Shown: one piece after another, positions 5,488 to 6,668 of the stretch
How positions within the stretch are numbered: the first letter of the stretch is position 1
How the letters are laid out: each line of letters starts with the position of its first letter
NCBI GenBank assembly: GCA_017425745.1
Contig: JAFOXT010000139.1
Location: 1-6,668 of the forward strand
Origin: Clostridia bacterium
Lineage (GTDB): Bacteria; Bacillota; Clostridia; Oscillospirales; Acutalibacteraceae
Reading direction: 5' to 3'
Length of the DNA: 6,668 bases
The notes under the pieces: model-generated
The model's input: the letters and a program-made list of their open reading frames with translations, nothing else
What the model was told of the DNA's origin: nothing
Database searches by the model: none
Made by a program: the position numbers and the translations under genes

Positions 5488-5913
5488 ATGTCAGTTTCAG
5501 AAAAAGTTGCTTACTTAAGAGGCCTTATGGAAGGTCTTGATATGGACGAAGATAAGAAAGAAGCAAAGCTCTTCAACGCTATTATTGAAGCTCTTGATGA
5601 TGTTGCTTCAGAGCTTAGCGATATCGACGAAGATATGGAAGAACTTGCAGACTATATCGAAGAACTCGACGAAGATCTCGGCGATGTAGAAGAATTCGTA
5701 TATGATCTCGACGACGACTGCGACTGCTGCTGTGACGACGATGATTGTGATTGCTGCTGCGATGACGATTGCATCGAAGTTGAATGCCCCGCTTGCGGTG
5801 AAACAGTTTGCATCGGTTTTGACGAAATCAACGATGACGGCGAAGTAGATTGCCCCTGCTGCGGTGCAATTCTCGAATTCGAAATCGAAGAGGAAGAAGA
5901 AATCGAAGAATAA
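5488..5913 (+). CDS. Acidic Cys-rich zinc-ribbon protein, resembling CD1247 N-terminal domain family
   Basis: A 141-residue, extremely acidic protein. Residues 1-73 (MSVSEKVAYLRGLMEGLDMD...) resemble the family named after Clostridioides CD1247, recalled as common in Clostridia, some members near efp. The helical part has many Glu and Asp and probably forms a coiled coil or helical hairpin. Residues 74-95 are two 9-residue repeats, (L/D)DDDCDCCC, plus a partial third (DDDC). A zinc ribbon follows: CPAC (100-103) and CPCC (122-125), 18 residues apart. The tail is almost all Glu (132-141). In total there are 15 cysteines, all in the last 64 residues. There is no signal peptide or membrane segment. 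Function is unknown; metal binding is inferred from the cysteines. The ATG at 5488 is chosen over TTG 5467 and ATG 5479 because of the ribosome site at 5473-5478. A terminator follows closely. Confidence 0.85.
   Translation: MSVSEKVAYLRGLMEGLDMDEDKKEAKLFNAIIEALDDVASELSDIDEDMEELADYIEELDEDLGDVEEFVYDLDDDCDCCCDDDDCDCCCDDDCIEVECPACGETVCIGFDEINDDGEVDCPCCGAILEFEIEEEEEIEE
5707..5772 (+). repeat. In-frame 27-nt tandem repeat coding for (L/D)DDDCDCCC
   Basis: Unit 1 (5707-5733) and unit 2 (5734-5760) encode nine residues each, and a third partial unit (5761-5772) encodes DDDC. The copies differ at several synonymous positions (GAC/GAT, TGC/TGT), so the amino-acid pattern appears kept while the DNA has drifted. 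Confidence 0.8.
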
Positions 5914-5920
5914 GATCTCA

Positions 5921-5948
5921 AGGCTCCCGTTTTTTGCGGGAGCTTTTT
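5921..5948 (+). terminator. Intrinsic terminator between the acidic protein and the membrane protein
   Basis: The perfect core GCTCCCG (5923-5929) against CGGGAGC (5937-5943), extendable by a wobble and an A-T pair, has a T-rich loop and is followed by TTTTT (5944-5948). It begins eight bases past the stop and ends 20 bases before the next start codon. Confidence 0.9.
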
Positions 5949-5968
5949 GAATATTGAAAGGTAATGAA

Positions 5969-6448
5969 ATGGTAAAACTTAAAAAGCTTCTGACAGCTGT
6001 TGGCATAATTGCTTTTGTGGCTGTTTTTGCGCTGTGGATGTTTGCAACAGATATTGAGCATATTGAGGATACCAACGGTCCTGATAATTATAGTCTTCAG
6101 CAGATTAATGATTACAATATTATCAATATGGATGTTGGTGCTCTCAATCTTGTTGAGTCAAAAGAGCTTTTCAACAATCTTCCTACTTTCAGGTCGGATA
6201 AATATACGGGTGTGTCGGAAATCTATATGTCAAACATCTGGGGCAACCGATTTGATATCACCCTTTATAATCTGAATGTAAGGTCGGGCAACTTCAAGGT
6301 TGTGCTTTTACATAATGATGAGATTGTACATGAGTTTAAAAACAATGAACTTATGGAGTCATACACCCTTGAAAATCCGAATGGGGCTGTTGCACTCAGG
6401 ATTGCAGGCGAAAGTGCTGACTTTGAATTCAGCTACGATTTGATTTAA
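5969..6448 (+). CDS. Membrane-anchored protein of unknown function
   Basis: A 159-residue protein that I do not recognise as a named family. A basic start (MVKLKK) is followed by one hydrophobic segment (about 7-26, LLTAVGIIAFVAVFALWMFA) and then a polar domain of about 130 residues. This fits an uncleaved signal anchor, or a signal peptide, with the domain outside the cell. The outer domain has alternating hydrophobic residues and short strands, e.g. FKVVLLHNDEIVHEF and GAVALRIAGESADFEFSYDL near the end, suggesting a beta-sandwich. No catalytic motif is visible and the domain has no cysteine. The ATG at 5969 is preferred: AAAGG (5957-5961) is seven bases upstream, whereas an in-frame TTG at 5954 lies before that site. 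The start is only 20 bases beyond a terminator, so expression must come by readthrough or from a promoter inside the upstream gene. Confidence 0.8.
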   Translation: MVKLKKLLTAVGIIAFVAVFALWMFATDIEHIEDTNGPDNYSLQQINDYNIINMDVGALNLVESKELFNNLPTFRSDKYTGVSEIYMSNIWGNRFDITLYNLNVRSGNFKVVLLHNDEIVHEFKNNELMESYTLENPNGAVALRIAGESADFEFSYDLI

Positions 6449-6455
6449 AAAACTT

Positions 6456-6487
6456 AGTCGGAGAATTAATTTTCTCCGACTTCTTTT
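6456..6487 (+). terminator. Intrinsic terminator after the membrane protein gene
   Basis: A perfect 10-bp stem, AGTCGGAGAA (6456-6465) against TTCTCCGACT (6472-6481), has a six-base loop. It is followed by TCTTTT, an interrupted T run. Confidence 0.8.
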
Positions 6488-6499
6488 ATGTTTGTTTCT

Positions 6500-6515
6500 A
6501 TGCTATATATAGGTG
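6500..6515. promoter_or_regulatory. NrdR-box-like palindrome
   Basis: The core CTATATATAG (6503-6512) matches the CwAtATaTwG core of the NrdR box in all ten positions; the outer flanks match poorly. A weaker 12/16 match lies at 6539-6554. Centre spacing is 39 bases, not the usual three helical turns. It may equally be an AT-rich palindrome. Confidence 0.35.
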
Positions 6516-6528
6516 CAGAACAACAAAA

Positions 6529-6557
6529 TTGTAATACAACCCCATATTTAGTATATG
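6529..6557 (+). promoter_or_regulatory. Possible promoter upstream of the gene at the window end
   Basis: TTGTAA (6529-6534), a 17-base spacer, then TATATG (6552-6557). Each hexamer matches consensus at four positions. A CCATAT/ATATGG inverted repeat (6542-6558) overlaps the -10. If used, the leader would be about 100 bases and would contain the ACACAC/GTGTGT hairpin (6579-6594, GGAT loop). Confidence 0.35.
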
Positions 6558-6635
6558 GAAACCCTTGCAACTACAAAAACACACGGATGTGTGTACACAA
6601 AGTGAAAGAAAAACAAAAAAACTTGTGGAAAAGTG

Positions 6636-6664
6636 TTGACAAAAGGAGAGAGAGGTGATATTAT
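6636..6664 (+). promoter_or_regulatory. Near-consensus promoter overlapping the start codon at the window end
   Basis: A perfect TTGACA (6636-6641), a 17-base spacer, then TATTAT (6659-6664, five of six), with TG in the extended -10 position (6656-6657). Transcription would start about 6671, beyond the window and after the ATG at 6663. The same bases also form a good ribosome site, so part of the match may be coincidence. Confidence 0.5.
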
Positions 6665-6668
6665 GTAC
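6663..6668 (+). CDS. Start of a gene running off the window (Met-Tyr)
   Basis: Only two codons are visible (ATG TAC). The support is a strong ribosome binding site: GAGGTGAT (6652-6659) pairs with the 16S rRNA tail, and the GAGG core ends seven bases before the ATG. No product can be assigned. The promoter-like overlap at 6636-6664 is a competing reading in which this ATG is not used. Confidence 0.45.

Noticed and set aside
5608..6075. Long open frame on the minus strand opposite the acidic protein
   Set aside because: It arises from the GAN/TGN codon bias of the plus-strand gene, has low-complexity sequence, no ribosome site and crosses a terminator.
6624..6632. DnaA box-like TGTGGAAAA
   Set aside because: One mismatch from TGTGGATAA, a single copy only, with no cluster or DnaA gene in the window.

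Overview
The window looks like chromosomal DNA of a Bacillota, most likely a gut-type Clostridia of the Oscillospirales/Ruminococcaceae kind. Reasons: clostridial Shine-Dalgarno sites, sigma-A type promoters, short hairpin-plus-U-run terminators between units, a class of EF-P with a PGKG lysine loop, and an efp neighbour that resembles the clostridial 'CD1247 N-terminal domain' family. This placement is inference from gene content, not from a marker gene. No plasmid, phage or transposase gene is visible.

Layout, left to right. (1) The 3' end of a chromate-transporter family gene, closed by a terminator. (2) A plus-strand operon of three genes from a promoter at 480-508 to a terminator at 3426-3457: a TIM-barrel sugar-phosphate isomerase/epimerase-like protein, the ribonucleotide-reductase repressor NrdR, and a secreted alpha/beta hydrolase with a cysteine where lipases carry the nucleophilic serine. 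(3) An intergenic island between converging genes, containing a 115-nt sequence (3481-3595) that folds into a closing stem plus three hairpins with no unpaired junction base. It has flanking CTCAG repeats and looks like a small MITE-like or structured-RNA element. (4) A minus-strand mltG-like gene (peptidoglycan lytic transglycosylase), here apparently a lipoprotein, with its own promoter and terminator. (5) Divergent from it, efp (elongation factor P). (6) A small, very acidic protein with a Cys/Asp tandem repeat and a zinc ribbon, followed by a terminator and then, with no room for a promoter, a small membrane-anchored protein of unknown function. (7) A regulatory region running off the end, with a start codon at 6663, promoter-like elements and a palindrome resembling an NrdR box.

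The genes are mostly housekeeping (dNTP supply control, wall growth, translation of polyproline stretches). The parts least explained by known families are the cloverleaf element, the Cys-nucleophile hydrolase, and the (D)3-4-CDCCC repeat protein.
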